Below are positions 1 through 9,101 of a stretch of 62,887 bases of DNA, in pieces. The stretch is taken from NCBI GenBank assembly GCA_022823225.1, contig JAJDXM010000011.1, forward strand, positions 1 through 62,887, in the 5' to 3' direction. Numbering within the stretch: position 1 is the first letter of the stretch; each line of letters starts with the position of its first letter. Both the position numbers and the translations under genes were made by a program. The notes beneath the pieces were generated by a model. That model was not told where the DNA came from and did not search any database. It saw only the letters and a list, made by a program, of their open reading frames with translations. The DNA comes from Gemmatimonadota bacterium (GTDB taxonomy: Bacteria; Gemmatimonadota; Gemmatimonadetes; Longimicrobiales; Gaopeijiaceae).

Positions 1-137
1 TGGTGATGCCGGGGGACAACGTGCAGATGGAAGTGGAGCTGATTACGCCGATCGCGATGGACGAGGAGCTCCGCTTCGCGATCCGCGAGGGCGGCCGCAC
101 CGTGGGCGCCGGCGTCGTCACCGAAATCATCGAGTAG
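1..137 (+). CDS. tuf: Elongation factor Tu, C-terminal end (partial)
   Basis: The window opens inside this gene. Codons from position 3 to the TAG at 135-137 encode the last 44 residues of EF-Tu domain III, including the typical VMPGDNV and [15 protein letters not shown] stretches. EF-Tu delivers aminoacyl-tRNA to the ribosome as a GTP complex. The 5' part lies outside the window. A tuf copy directly in front of rpsJ is the classic str/S10 arrangement, so it is probably cotranscribed with what follows. Confidence 0.95.
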   Translation, partial: VMPGDNVQMEVELITPIAMDEELRFAIREGGRTVGAGVVTEIIE

Positions 138-192
138 GAGAACCATGGCCCAAGCGACCAGCCCGACTACCCCTGCCAGGAGACAAAAGGGG

Positions 193-501
193 ATGGCGAA
201 CAGGATCAGGATACGCCTGAAGGCCTTCGACCACTGGGTCGTGGACCAGACGGCGGCGGACATCGTGCGCACGGCGCAGAAGACCGGCGCCACGATCCGC
301 GGACCCATCCCGCTTCCGACCCGCCGTCAGCGCTGGACCGTCCTGCGCTCGCCGCACATCGACAAGAAGAGCCGGGAGCAGTTCGAACTCAGGACGCACA
401 AGCGCCTGATCGACATCGTCGACAGCCGCCCCCAGACCATTGACGCGCTGACCAAGCTGGATCTCCCCGCCGGGGTCGACGTCGAGATCAAGGTGGACTG
501 A
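193..501 (+). CDS. rpsJ: 30S ribosomal protein S10
   Basis: S10 is a component of the 30S head and, in many bacteria, of NusA/NusG antitermination complexes. The protein shows [23 protein letters not shown] and the C-terminal [12 protein letters not shown] of the family. From ATG 193 it is 102 aa, the usual S10 length, and an AGGAG lies 9 nt upstream. An in-frame ATG at 145, with GGAG only 4 nt upstream, would add 16 low-complexity residues. I prefer 193 on family length and ribosome-binding-site spacing, but 145 cannot be excluded. It is the first gene of the S10 operon. Confidence 0.95.
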   Translation: MANRIRIRLKAFDHWVVDQTAADIVRTAQKTGATIRGPIPLPTRRQRWTVLRSPHIDKKSREQFELRTHKRLIDIVDSRPQTIDALTKLDLPAGVDVEIKVD

Positions 502-503
502 CG

Positions 504-1121
504 ATGCCGGGATTGATTGGCAGGAAGGTCGGAATGACCCGGGTCTTCACCGAAGAGGGCCGCTCGATCGCGTGCACCGTGCTTGAGGCGGGGCCGTGCC
601 CGGTGGTTCAGGTCAAGAGCGAGGACACGGACGGGTATGCCGCCGTTCAGGTCGGATTCGGCGCCAGGAAGCCGAAGCGCAGCAGCAAGGCGGAACTCGG
701 CCACGCGGCCAGGGCGGGGCTGGAAGCCGCGCCGCGCCTCATACGGGAATTCCGGGCCGCCGACGGCGATGCCTACGAGCCGGGCCAGGAGCTCACGGTC
801 GAGATGTTCGAGGCAGGGCAGCGGGTTCGCGTTACCGGGATGAGCAAGGGGCGCGGGTTCCAGGGTGTGGTCAAGCGCCACGGCTTCACCGGTCGTCCCG
901 CGTCGCACGGCCATCCGATGTCACGCAACCCGGGCTCGATGGGACCGGGTACCGACCCGTCCAGGGTCATCAAGGGGAAAAAGCTGCCCGGACGCATGGG
1001 AGGCAAGCGCAGGACGATCCGGAACCTCGAGGTCGTGCACGTCGATTCGCACCGGAACCTGCTCTTTGTCGGAGGCGGGGTTCCGGGGAGCAGGAACAGC
1101 TACGTTCTGATCCGGAAGTAG
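504..1121 (+). CDS. rplC: 50S ribosomal protein L3
   Basis: L3 is an early-assembly protein of the 50S subunit that reaches towards the peptidyl-transferase centre. The 205-aa product starts with [13 protein letters not shown] and carries [15 protein letters not shown] and [14 protein letters not shown], all L3 signatures, at close to the usual length of about 209 aa. It begins 2 nt after the rpsJ stop codon and ends 3 nt before rplD, so it is tightly coupled within the S10 operon. Confidence 0.97.
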   Translation: MPGLIGRKVGMTRVFTEEGRSIACTVLEAGPCPVVQVKSEDTDGYAAVQVGFGARKPKRSSKAELGHAARAGLEAAPRLIREFRAADGDAYEPGQELTVEMFEAGQRVRVTGMSKGRGFQGVVKRHGFTGRPASHGHPMSRNPGSMGPGTDPSRVIKGKKLPGRMGGKRRTIRNLEVVHVDSHRNLLFVGGGVPGSRNSYVLIRK

Positions 1122-1124
1122 AGC

Positions 1125-1820
1125 ATGTACCAGGCCCGCTACATCAATACGGACGGTTCCGCCGGCGCGGAAGTCACCCTTCCGACCGCCCTGTTCGACG
1201 GGGTGATCCACGAGGGTGCGCTCCACCAGTCGGTTACCACCTATCTGGCCAACCGGCGCCAGGGCACCGTTCAGAGAAAGAACCGGAGCGCGGCCGCCGG
1301 TGGCAGCCGCAAGCCGTGGCGCCAGAAGGGGACCGGCCGGGCCCGTCAGGGAACCATCCGCGCGGCCCAGTGGCGCGGCGGAGGGATGGCGTTTCCACCC
1401 CAGGCCCACTCCTGGAACAAGCGCCTGCCCAGGCGCATTCGCGCGCTTGCCCGCCGATCCGCATTCAACAGCCGCGCGGCCGACGGCCGTGTTGCTGTGA
1501 TCGAGGGGTTCGACTTCGAGGCCCCGAAGACCCGCCGGCTGACTCAGCTCCTGGACAGGATCGAGGCGGAGGGGAAGATCCTTTTTCTTACGCACGGCGT
1601 GAACCGTGAACTCTACCTGTCGGGCCGAAACCTCGCCGGGGTGCGGGTGCTGCCCTTCGGCCAGGAATCGTCCTTCGACATCGTGTGGGCCGGTACCGTC
1701 ATCATTGAAGAGGCGGCCCTCGCCGGAATGGGCGACGCACCGGCGCCGGAGGACCGCGCTCGTCGCCGGCCACTCGGAGGCGCGCCGGCTGCCGCCGAGG
1801 CAAACGGAGAGGGGGCCTGA
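1125..1820 (+). CDS. rplD: 50S ribosomal protein L4
   Basis: L4 binds 23S rRNA domain I and lines the exit tunnel. The 231-aa protein contains the loop motif KPWRQKGTGRARQG and GGGMAFPP around residues 65-90. It is about 25 residues longer than typical L4. The excess is an Ala/Pro/Glu-rich C-terminal tail after about residue 200, which looks like a lineage-specific disordered extension. Its TGA overlaps the rplW ATG by one base. Confidence 0.96.
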   Translation: MYQARYINTDGSAGAEVTLPTALFDGVIHEGALHQSVTTYLANRRQGTVQRKNRSAAAGGSRKPWRQKGTGRARQGTIRAAQWRGGGMAFPPQAHSWNKRLPRRIRALARRSAFNSRAADGRVAVIEGFDFEAPKTRRLTQLLDRIEAEGKILFLTHGVNRELYLSGRNLAGVRVLPFGQESSFDIVWAGTVIIEEAALAGMGDAPAPEDRARRRPLGGAPAAAEANGEGA

Positions 1821-2128
1821 TGCGCGAGTCCTGGGATGTCCTCGTTTCGCCGGTCATCACCGAGAAGACCACCGAGCAGATGGCTGCGAACCTGTACACC
1901 TTCATCGTCAACAAGAAGGCGAACAAGCATGACATAACCCGGGCGGTCGAGGCCCTCTGGGACGTCACTGTGCAGGATGTGCGCACGATGCGGTATCCCG
2001 GCAAGGCCAAGCGCGCGCTCCTCAGCCGCATGGCGAAGAACTGGAACCTCGGCCGCAGGCCGTCCTTCAAGAAGGCGGTCGTCCAGCTGGCCGAGGGTGA
2101 CGAGATCGAATTCTACGAGATGGGTTGA
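1820..2128 (+). CDS. rplW: 50S ribosomal protein L23
   Basis: L23 lies at the tunnel exit and is the docking point for trigger factor and SRP. The 102-aa protein has the VLVSPVITEKTTE start, FIVNKKANKHDI and the Lys/Arg-rich loop of the family, at normal length. The ATG overlaps the rplD stop codon (TGATG), which indicates translational coupling. Confidence 0.95.
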   Translation: MRESWDVLVSPVITEKTTEQMAANLYTFIVNKKANKHDITRAVEALWDVTVQDVRTMRYPGKAKRALLSRMAKNWNLGRRPSFKKAVVQLAEGDEIEFYEMG

Positions 2129-2131
2129 TCC

Positions 2132-2971
2132 ATGGCGCTGAAGAAATTCAAGCCCGTGACACCGGGCACGCGGTTCCGGTCGACCACGGCCAAGGACGTC
2201 GTCACGCGCAAGGGACCCGAAAAGGCCCTTACCGAGCCCCTCAAGCGCTCGGGCGGGCGTAACCACCACGGCCGCATCACGATGAGGCGGCGCGGCGGGG
2301 GCAACAAGCGGCGCTACCGCGTGATCGATTTCAAGCGTGACAAGATTGGCGTCAACGGAAGGATCGCGGAGATCGAGTACGATCCCAACCGGTCGGCCTT
2401 CATCTCGCTGGTACACTACGAGGACGGCGAAAAGCGGTACAACCTCTACGTGCGGGGAACGTCGGTCGGCGACGTGGTCTCTTCGGGTCCGGACGCGGAT
2501 GTCCGCCCCGGCAACGCCCTGCCGCTGGAACGCATCCCGCTCGGCACGCTGGTGCACAACGTCGAGTTGAAGCCGGAAAAGGGAGGCCAGCTGGCCCGTT
2601 CCGCGGGCGCGGGCGTGCAGGTCGTCGCCAAGGAGGGAGACTACGTTACCGTGCGGCTGCCCTCGACCGAGGTCCGGCGGATCCACAAGCGCTGCATGGC
2701 GACCGTCGGCCAGGTCGGGAACGCCGATCACAACCTGCAGTCGCTCGGCAAGGCGGGCGCCACGCGGTGGAGGGGGCGCCGACCCAAGGTGCGCGGCGTG
2801 GCCATGAACCCCGTCGATCACCCGCTGGGCGGCGGCGAGGGCAAGGCTTCCGGCGGACGTCCCCCCGTCACCCCGTGGGGCAAGCCGGAGGGGACCAAGA
2901 CCCGCAAGCGCAAGAAGGCATCGAACAAATACATCGTCCGCGGGCGCAAGCGCGGCAAGGCGACCCGCTGA
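2132..2971 (+). CDS. rplB: 50S ribosomal protein L2
   Basis: L2 is needed for subunit association and peptidyl-transferase assembly. The 279-aa protein shows KPVTPGTRF near the N-terminus, [22 protein letters not shown], and the C-terminal [14 protein letters not shown] segment that carries the conserved histidine (roughly residue 230). Length and order of elements are canonical. It follows rplW by 3 nt. Confidence 0.97.
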   Translation: MALKKFKPVTPGTRFRSTTAKDVVTRKGPEKALTEPLKRSGGRNHHGRITMRRRGGGNKRRYRVIDFKRDKIGVNGRIAEIEYDPNRSAFISLVHYEDGEKRYNLYVRGTSVGDVVSSGPDADVRPGNALPLERIPLGTLVHNVELKPEKGGQLARSAGAGVQVVAKEGDYVTVRLPSTEVRRIHKRCMATVGQVGNADHNLQSLGKAGATRWRGRRPKVRGVAMNPVDHPLGGGEGKASGGRPPVTPWGKPEGTKTRKRKKASNKYIVRGRKRGKATR

Positions 2972-3004
2972 CCGGAGAGCCGGAGGAGACTGGGAGCAGA
3001 AGCA

Positions 3005-3289
3005 ATGGCGCGGAGTGTGAAGAAGGGCCCGTTCATCGACGAGAAGCTGCTGAGCAAGGTCGAGTCGATGAACGCCAGAAACGAAAGGACGGTGATCCGC
3101 ACCTGGTCACGAGCGTCCACGATATCGCCGGAGTTCGTCGGCCATACGGTCGCGGTGCACAACGGCAACAAGTTCATCCCCGTGTACATCACCGAGAACA
3201 TGGTCGGCCACAAGCTCGGCGAGTTCTCGCCCACGCGGCTCTTCCGGGGGCACGGGGGCAAGCTGGCCGACAAGCGGTCGAAGAGGTAG
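3005..3289 (+). CDS. rpsS: 30S ribosomal protein S19
   Basis: S19 is a 30S head protein that contacts the A-site region and S13. The 94-aa product starts [15 protein letters not shown] and contains RTWSRASTI and [16 protein letters not shown], all canonical. A GGAGGAGA stretch lies in the 33-nt gap after rplB, at a workable distance from the ATG. It is a member of the S10 operon. Confidence 0.97.
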   Translation: MARSVKKGPFIDEKLLSKVESMNARNERTVIRTWSRASTISPEFVGHTVAVHNGNKFIPVYITENMVGHKLGEFSPTRLFRGHGGKLADKRSKR

Positions 3290-3299
3290 GGAGCCGGTC

Positions 3300-3653
3300 A
3301 TGGAAGCGCGTGCCATCGCCAAGCACATAAGGATGAGCCCGAGAAAGGTTCGCCTGGTGGTCGACCTGATCCGCGGCCGGTCCGTGAACGAGGCCATCGC
3401 GGTATTGCGGTTCTCGAAGAAGGCCGCTGCCGTTCCGGTAACCAAGACGCTGCAGTCGGCCGTCGCGAACGTGCAGGACCTGGCGGACCGGGACGGCGAA
3501 TCGGTGGATGTGGACGAACTGGTGGTCAGCCGGGCCTTCGTGGATGAAGGCCCCACGCTCAAGCGGTGGAAGGCCCGTGCCATGGGGCGCGCCACGCCGC
3601 GTCGGCGCCGGACCAGCCACATAACGGTCGCAGTGAAAGCGAAGGAGAATTAG
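3300..3653 (+). CDS. rplV: 50S ribosomal protein L22
   Basis: L22 contributes the beta-hairpin that narrows the exit tunnel. The 117-aa protein has [22 protein letters not shown] near the start and the hairpin segment [18 protein letters not shown] near the C-terminus. Length is normal. It begins 10 nt after rpsS and ends 3 nt before rpsC. Confidence 0.96.
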   Translation: MEARAIAKHIRMSPRKVRLVVDLIRGRSVNEAIAVLRFSKKAAAVPVTKTLQSAVANVQDLADRDGESVDVDELVVSRAFVDEGPTLKRWKARAMGRATPRRRRTSHITVAVKAKEN

Positions 3654-3656
3654 CGG

Positions 3657-4337
<681 letters not shown>

Positions 4338-4338
4338 C

Positions 4339-4755
4339 ATGCTGGCACCGAAACGAATCAGGCGCAGAAAGACCCACAAGGGGAAGATGCGCGGGAAGGC
4401 CTACCGGGGCAGCAAGGTCTCCTTCGGCGAGTACGGCCTGCAGTCGCTCGAGGCCAGCTGGATCACGAATCGGCAGATCGAGTCGGCGCGTGTCGCGATC
4501 ACCCGTCATGTCAAAAGGGGCGGGAAGGTCTGGATCCGCATCTTCCCGGACAAGCCGATCACGAAGAAGCCGGCCGAGACGCGCATGGGCAAGGGCAAGG
4601 GCAATCCCGAGGAGTGGGTCGCCGTGGTCAAGCCGGGCCGCATCATGTTCGAACTCGAGGGCGTGCCGATCGAGATCGCGCGCAGGGCGATGGAGCTCGC
4701 TTCCTTCAAGCTGCCGGTCAAGACCCGCTTCGTGGTCCGGGAGGCCCAACTGTGA
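4339..4755 (+). CDS. rplP: 50S ribosomal protein L16
   Basis: L16 helps position the A-site tRNA. From ATG 4339 the product is 138 aa, the standard length, starting [15 protein letters not shown]. It carries [18 protein letters not shown], which contains the conserved arginine targeted by the YcfD-type hydroxylase in other bacteria. The frame stays open upstream, but that stretch overlaps rpsC and does not resemble L16, so 4339 is the start. Confidence 0.96.
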   Translation: MLAPKRIRRRKTHKGKMRGKAYRGSKVSFGEYGLQSLEASWITNRQIESARVAITRHVKRGGKVWIRIFPDKPITKKPAETRMGKGKGNPEEWVAVVKPGRIMFELEGVPIEIARRAMELASFKLPVKTRFVVREAQL

Positions 4756-4783
4756 ACCATTCGACCAGCACTGGAGCGATATC

Positions 4784-4981
4784 GTGAAGGCGGAAGACGT
4801 TCGCGAACTGGACAGCGCCGAACTGGGGCATCGCCTCGGGGAGCTGAAGATGGAGCAGTTCCGTCTGCGGTTCCGGAGCGCCACGATGCAGCTGGAGAAC
4901 CCGAAGCTGCTGCGCGAAATCCGGCGGGACATCGCACGCATCAAGACCATCCTGCATGAGCGCCGGAGCGAAGAGCAATGA
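4784..4981 (+). CDS. rpmC: 50S ribosomal protein L29
   Basis: L29 is a small helical-hairpin protein next to L23 at the tunnel exit. The GTG at 4784, with GGAG 8 nt upstream, gives 65 aa ([20 protein letters not shown]...), the usual size. The conserved features are the [13 protein letters not shown] segment and the [19 protein letters not shown] helix. It overlaps rpsQ through ATGA at 4978-4981, pointing to coupled translation. Confidence 0.94.
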   Translation: MKAEDVRELDSAELGHRLGELKMEQFRLRFRSATMQLENPKLLREIRRDIARIKTILHERRSEEQ

Positions 4982-5244
4982 GCGGCAACAGCGTCAGAAA
5001 CCGGCGCAAGGTGCGCCTGGGCGTGGTGGTCGGGGACCGTGCCGACAAGACCGTTACGGTCCTCGTCGAGCGGCGGTTCGCCCATCCGCTCTACGGCAAG
5101 CAGATCACGCGCAGCAGGAGATACCAGGCACACGACGAGAAGAACGAGTGCCGGGTGGGCGACAAGGTCTCGATCATGGAAACCCGCCCCCTCTCGAAGA
5201 CCAAGAGGTGGCGGGTGGTTGAACTCATAGAGCGGCCAGCCTGA
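4978..5244 (+). CDS. rpsQ: 30S ribosomal protein S17
   Basis: S17 is a primary 16S rRNA-binding protein of the 30S body. The 88-aa OB-fold protein shows [20 protein letters not shown] and the [27 protein letters not shown] core. Length is normal. It overlaps rpmC by 4 nt. Confidence 0.96.
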   Translation: MSGNSVRNRRKVRLGVVVGDRADKTVTVLVERRFAHPLYGKQITRSRRYQAHDEKNECRVGDKVSIMETRPLSKTKRWRVVELIERPA

Positions 5245-5276
5245 CGGCCGGTGGCGAAGAACTGGATGAGGGTCAG

Positions 5277-5645
5277 ATGATCCAACAGGAGTCGATGCTC
5301 AAGATCGCCGACAATACCGGCGCGAAGCGGGCGTTGTGCATCCGGGTGCTGGGTGGTTCGGGGCGGCGCTATGCGCGGATCGGCGATCGGGTCATTGTCA
5401 CGATCAAGGACGCCGTCCCCAACGCGCCGGTCAAGAAGGGCGAGGTCATGGAGGCGGTGATCGTGCGCACGGCCAAGGAAACGCGCCGGCGCGACGGCAC
5501 GTACATCCGGTTCGACGACAACGCGGCCGTGCTGATCAACGCGCAGAAGGAGCCGAGAGGAACCCGGATCTTCGGCCCGGTGGGGCGCGAACTGCGGGAA
5601 AAGCGCTACATGAGGATCGTATCCCTCGCACCGGAGGTGCTCTAG
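5277..5645 (+). CDS. rplN: 50S ribosomal protein L14
   Basis: L14 sits on the subunit interface next to L19 and is the RsfS binding site. The 122-aa product is exactly family length and starts [20 protein letters not shown]. It contains [21 protein letters not shown] and the C-terminal [19 protein letters not shown]. It follows rpsQ after 32 nt. Confidence 0.97.
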   Translation: MIQQESMLKIADNTGAKRALCIRVLGGSGRRYARIGDRVIVTIKDAVPNAPVKKGEVMEAVIVRTAKETRRRDGTYIRFDDNAAVLINAQKEPRGTRIFGPVGRELREKRYMRIVSLAPEVL

Positions 5646-5647
5646 CC

Positions 5648-5983
5648 ATGGCCAGAGGTGTTACGAAGATCGTCAAGGGAGATCGGGTGCGGGTCATTCG
5701 CGGCAACCACCGCGATGCGGAGGGTACCGTGCTGCGGGTCCTGCGCGGTTCGAACCGGGTCGTGGTCCAGGGCGTGAACATGCGGAAGCGGCACGTCCGT
5801 CCGACCCAGCAGAACCCGGAGGGAGGCATCATCACCTCCGAGGGGCCGATCCATCTCTCCAACGTCATGCTTGTCGAGCCGTCGAGCGGCGAGGCCAGCC
5901 GCATACGGATGCGGGTGGAGCCCGATGGCTTCAAGGAACGGATCGCCGTCAGGAGCGGCAACCCGGTGCCCAGGCCGGGTTGA
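5648..5983 (+). CDS. rplX: 50S ribosomal protein L24
   Basis: L24 initiates 50S assembly at the 5' end of 23S rRNA. From ATG 5648 it is 111 aa. It has a KOW-type motif (KGDRVRVIRGNHRDAEGTVLRV, residues about 9-30) and VVVQGVNMRKRHVRP. The open frame extends upstream through rplN, but only from 5648 does the sequence match L24. It starts 2 nt after the rplN stop codon. Confidence 0.96.
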   Translation: MARGVTKIVKGDRVRVIRGNHRDAEGTVLRVLRGSNRVVVQGVNMRKRHVRPTQQNPEGGIITSEGPIHLSNVMLVEPSSGEASRIRMRVEPDGFKERIAVRSGNPVPRPG

Positions 5984-5993
5984 CGAAAGACCA

Positions 5994-6566
5994 ATGGAAC
6001 CAAGACTACTGACTCACTACAGGGAAGTGGCGAGGCCGGCGCTCACGGAGCAGTTCGGCTTCACCAACCCGCATGAGATCCCGCGCGTCCTCAAGGTCAC
6101 GCTCAACGTGGGCGTCGGCGAAGGCAGCCGGGAACGCAAGCTGATCGACTCGGTCACCGAGGAACTGGCGGTGATCTCGGGCCAGAAGGCGGTCATCACG
6201 CGCGCGCGCAAGTCAATTTCCAACTTCCGCCTGCGGGAGGGCATGCCGGTCGGCGCTTCCGTGACCCTCAGGCGTAGCGGAATGTGGGAATTCCTGGACC
6301 GTTTCGTTTCGATCGCGATTCCGCGTATCCGGGACTTCCGCGGCCTCAAGACCCGCTCCTTCGACGGGCGTGGCAACTACACAATAGGCATCCGGGAACA
6401 GATCATCTTCCCGGAGGTCGACTACGACAAGGTCAATCGGATCCACGGCATGGACGTTTCCGTGGTGACGTCGACGAACAAGGACGACCAGGCGTACGCG
6501 CTGCTCAGGCAGCTGGGCTTCCCCTTCCGCGGCGAAATCCCCGTGATCATCGGGGCGGCGGCCTGA
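5994..6566 (+). CDS. rplE: 50S ribosomal protein L5
   Basis: L5 binds 5S rRNA and forms the B1b intersubunit bridge with S13. From ATG 5994 the product is 190 aa, somewhat longer than the usual 179. It has IPRVLKVTLNVGVGE, the ITRARKSISNFRLREGMPVG segment and NYTIGIREQIIFPE. Only 25 nt separate its stop codon from rpsH, so the rpsN gene that normally lies between them is absent. Confidence 0.96.
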   Translation: MEPRLLTHYREVARPALTEQFGFTNPHEIPRVLKVTLNVGVGEGSRERKLIDSVTEELAVISGQKAVITRARKSISNFRLREGMPVGASVTLRRSGMWEFLDRFVSIAIPRIRDFRGLKTRSFDGRGNYTIGIREQIIFPEVDYDKVNRIHGMDVSVVTSTNKDDQAYALLRQLGFPFRGEIPVIIGAAA

Positions 6567-6591
6567 CAAGGAGAGAACAGAGGAACGAATC

Positions 6592-6984
6592 ATGATGACC
6601 GATCCCATCGCCGACATGCTCACCCGCATCCGCAACGCGGGCAGCGCGGGGCACCGGTGGGCCGATGTGCCCCTTTCCAAGCTGAAGGTGCAGCTTGCCC
6701 GTCTGTTGAAGGAGCACGCCTTCGTTCACGACTACAAGATACTGAACGACGGGCGGCACGGGCTTGTCCGCATCTATCTCAAGTACCATGAGGGAGAGCC
6801 CGTGATTCGCCGGATCGCCCGGGTTTCCCGTCCCGGCCGGCGCAGATACGTGAAGGTCGATGAGATCCCCAGGGTGCGCAACGGACTGGGAATGGCCGTG
6901 CTGTCGACGTCGCGGGGGCTCCTTTCGGACCGCGCGGCACGCGCGGCGAACGTGGGTGGCGAAGTTCTGGCCGAGGTCTGGTAG
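6592..6984 (+). CDS. rpsH: 30S ribosomal protein S8
   Basis: S8 binds helix 21 of 16S rRNA and often represses the spc operon by binding its own mRNA. The 130-aa protein starts MMTDPIADMLTRIRNA, has the VKVDEIPRVRNGLGMAVLST segment, and ends in the canonical GGEVLAEVW. A GGAGAG lies about 20 nt upstream and a closer GAGGAA about 6 nt upstream of the ATG. Confidence 0.96.
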   Translation: MMTDPIADMLTRIRNAGSAGHRWADVPLSKLKVQLARLLKEHAFVHDYKILNDGRHGLVRIYLKYHEGEPVIRRIARVSRPGRRRYVKVDEIPRVRNGLGMAVLSTSRGLLSDRAARAANVGGEVLAEVW

Positions 6985-6993
6985 GGGGCGCTC

Positions 6994-7542
6994 ATGTCAC
7001 GTATCGGGAAGAAGCCGGTGCCGGTCCCGGCCGGAGTCACGGTCAGGCTGGACGGCCAGCACTTCGAGGCCAGGGGCCCCAAGGGGGAGTTGTCGATGGA
7101 GGTGAGCGCACCGATCACGGTGGGCTGGGAAGGCGAGGCCGGCGGCACGCTGATCGTCAGGCGGCCGACCGACCAGAAGCATCACCGGGCGCTGCACGGC
7201 CTCACTCGGGCGCTGATCGCCAACATCGTCCAGGGGGTCAGCGAGGGATTCAGCAAGACGCTCGAGATCGTCGGAGTCGGCTACCGGGCGGAGGCCAGGG
7301 GCAATGGACTTCACCTGCGGCTCGGTTTCTCGCACGCGATCGACTTCCCCGCGCCGGACGGGATCACATTGGAAACCCCGAACCTGACGACCATCGTCGT
7401 CACGGGGGCGGACAAGCAGCAGGTGGGGCACACGGCGGCCGTGATTCGATCATTCCGCCCCCCGGAGCCGTACAAGGGCAAGGGAATCAGGTACCTGGGC
7501 GAACACGTCCGGCGCAAGGCCGGCAAGACGGCCGGAAAGTGA
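6994..7542 (+). CDS. rplF: 50S ribosomal protein L6
   Basis: L6 lies near the GTPase-associated centre. The 182-aa protein has two repeated alpha/beta domains, begins SRIGKKPVPVPAGV, and carries the conserved C-terminal element PEPYKGKGIRYLGE followed by a Lys-rich tail. Length is close to the usual 177. It starts 9 nt after rpsH. Confidence 0.96.
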   Translation: MSRIGKKPVPVPAGVTVRLDGQHFEARGPKGELSMEVSAPITVGWEGEAGGTLIVRRPTDQKHHRALHGLTRALIANIVQGVSEGFSKTLEIVGVGYRAEARGNGLHLRLGFSHAIDFPAPDGITLETPNLTTIVVTGADKQQVGHTAAVIRSFRPPEPYKGKGIRYLGEHVRRKAGKTAGK

Positions 7543-7556
7543 CGGGCCGGTAGACG

Positions 7557-7943
7557 ATGATCAAGGCAAGCAGACTGAGGAAGAGCCGGCGGCTCCAGCG
7601 ACTGCGCCGCCACGGGCGCATCCGCAAGAGGGTGCACGGCACGGCCAGCCGGCCGAGACTGGCCGTATACCGCTCGTTGCGCAACATCGAGGGACAGGTG
7701 ATCGACGACGACCGCCAGCACACCCTGGCGGGACTCTCCACGCTGGCTCCGGAGTTGCGCAATGCGGCGCCCGCCGAGGCGGGCGGAAAGATTGCCGCGG
7801 CCCGGAGAGCCGGGAAGCTGTTGGCGGCGCGGGCCTCGGAGCGGGGCATCACCAAGGTGGTGTTCGACCGCGGAGGCTATCGCTATCACGGCCGTGTGAA
7901 GGCCTTTGCCGAAGGTGCTCGTGAAGGAGGATTGATCTTCTGA
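7557..7943 (+). CDS. rplR: 50S ribosomal protein L18
   Basis: L18 binds 5S rRNA. The 128-aa protein has a basic N-terminus ([20 protein letters not shown]), then [20 protein letters not shown] and the [25 protein letters not shown]-terminal motif. It is about 10 residues longer than typical. TGATG links its stop codon to the rpsE start. Confidence 0.95.
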   Translation: MIKASRLRKSRRLQRLRRHGRIRKRVHGTASRPRLAVYRSLRNIEGQVIDDDRQHTLAGLSTLAPELRNAAPAEAGGKIAAARRAGKLLAARASERGITKVVFDRGGYRYHGRVKAFAEGAREGGLIF

Positions 7944-8464
7944 TGGCTATGGACAAGAGGCCGCCGCGCGAAGGCGCCGAGCAGGTCGAGAACCTGATCC
8001 ACATCAACCGCGTCGCCAAGGTCGTCAAGGGTGGGCGCCGATTCTCGTTCACGGCGCTCGTGGCCGTCGGCACGCAGTCGGGCCGGGTCGGAATCGCCCA
8101 CGCCAAGGCCAATGAGGTCGCCGAGGCGATCCGCAAGGCATTCGAACAGGCGCGGCGCGAAATGGTCGACGTGCCCGTCGTGAACGGCACGATCCCGCAC
8201 GAGACCATCGGTCGCTGGGGCGCGGGCCGTGTGCTGCTGCGCCCGGCCGCGCCCGGAACCGGCGTGATTGCGGGCGGCCCCGTCCGTGCCGTTCTCGAGG
8301 CCGCGGGCTACACCGATGTCCTGACCAAGAGCCTTGGCACGAACAACCCCATCAACGTGGTGCGCGCGACGCTGACCGGCCTCGAAGGCCTGGACACCGC
8401 ATACGACGTGGCCGCCCGCAGGGGCGTGTCGCTTCACGAGCTGGGAGTGGCGGATCGTGGCTAG
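7943..8464 (+). CDS. rpsE: 30S ribosomal protein S5
   Basis: S5 is important for decoding accuracy together with S4 and S12. The 173-aa protein has the dsRBD-like N-terminal half ([20 protein letters not shown]), a GxG-rich beta segment and the C-terminal [21 protein letters not shown] element. Length is typical. It overlaps rplR by 1 nt and rpmD by 8 nt. Confidence 0.96.
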   Translation: MAMDKRPPREGAEQVENLIHINRVAKVVKGGRRFSFTALVAVGTQSGRVGIAHAKANEVAEAIRKAFEQARREMVDVPVVNGTIPHETIGRWGAGRVLLRPAAPGTGVIAGGPVRAVLEAAGYTDVLTKSLGTNNPINVVRATLTGLEGLDTAYDVAARRGVSLHELGVADRG

Positions 8465-8642
8465 GCGGATCAGGATCACCCAGGTCCGGAGCGCCGTTGG
8501 ACGCCAGAAGATCCAGCGCCGCACCCTCGAGGCTCTCGGAATCCGGCGCCACCAGCAGTCCGTAGTGCATGACGACACGCCAGCGATCCGCGGGATGATC
8601 GCGAGGATCGACTACCTGTTAGAGGTGACGGAGGTGGATTGA
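8457..8642 (+). CDS. rpmD: 50S ribosomal protein L30
   Basis: L30 is a small 50S protein. The GTG start at 8457 gives 61 aa ([16 protein letters not shown]...), which matches the bacterial short form. Conserved positions include the [11 protein letters not shown] segment and the Asp/Thr of [13 protein letters not shown]. It lies between rpsE (8-nt overlap) and rplO (3-nt gap), its canonical place. Confidence 0.93.
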   Translation: MARRIRITQVRSAVGRQKIQRRTLEALGIRRHQQSVVHDDTPAIRGMIARIDYLLEVTEVD

Positions 8643-8645
8643 CCG

Positions 8646-9095
8646 ATGATTGAACTGCACAGTCTCCGTCCGCCGAAGGGGTCCCGCCGGGGGCGCAAGC
8701 GCGTCGGGCGGGGACCGGGGTCGGGCAAGGGGAAGACGGCGGGCAGGGGTGAAAAGGGGCAGAATTCCCGGTCGGGCGGAGGCGTTCCCGCGTGGTTCGA
8801 GGGCGGGCAGATGCCCCTCCAGCGCCGCATCCCGAAACGGGGTTTCAAGAACCGCAACCGCGTCGTGTACCAGGTGGTGAACGTCTGCGACCTACACGTG
8901 GCGGGCGACGAGGCCTCGCTGCAGTCGCTGCGTGACGCGGGGCTCGTCAGATCGCTGCGCCGGCCGGTGAAGATACTCGGCAACGGCGAAGTCAGGACCG
9001 CGGTCAACTGCTCCGTGCACGCCGTGAGCGCCACGGCCCGGGCCAAGATCGAGGCCGCCGGGGGTTCGGTCACCCTGCTGCCGCTGAACGAGTAG
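8646..9095 (+). CDS. rplO: 50S ribosomal protein L15
   Basis: L15 is a late-assembly protein with a long flexible N-terminal arm. The 149-aa protein shows the Gly/Arg/Lys-rich arm GRKRVGRGPGSGKGKTAGRG near residues 15-35, then GGQMPLQRRIPKRGF and the globular C-terminal domain. It stands directly before secY, as usual in the spc operon. Confidence 0.96.
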   Translation: MIELHSLRPPKGSRRGRKRVGRGPGSGKGKTAGRGEKGQNSRSGGGVPAWFEGGQMPLQRRIPKRGFKNRNRVVYQVVNVCDLHVAGDEASLQSLRDAGLVRSLRRPVKILGNGEVRTAVNCSVHAVSATARAKIEAAGGSVTLLPLNE

Positions 9096-9101
9096 CCCCA
9101 C

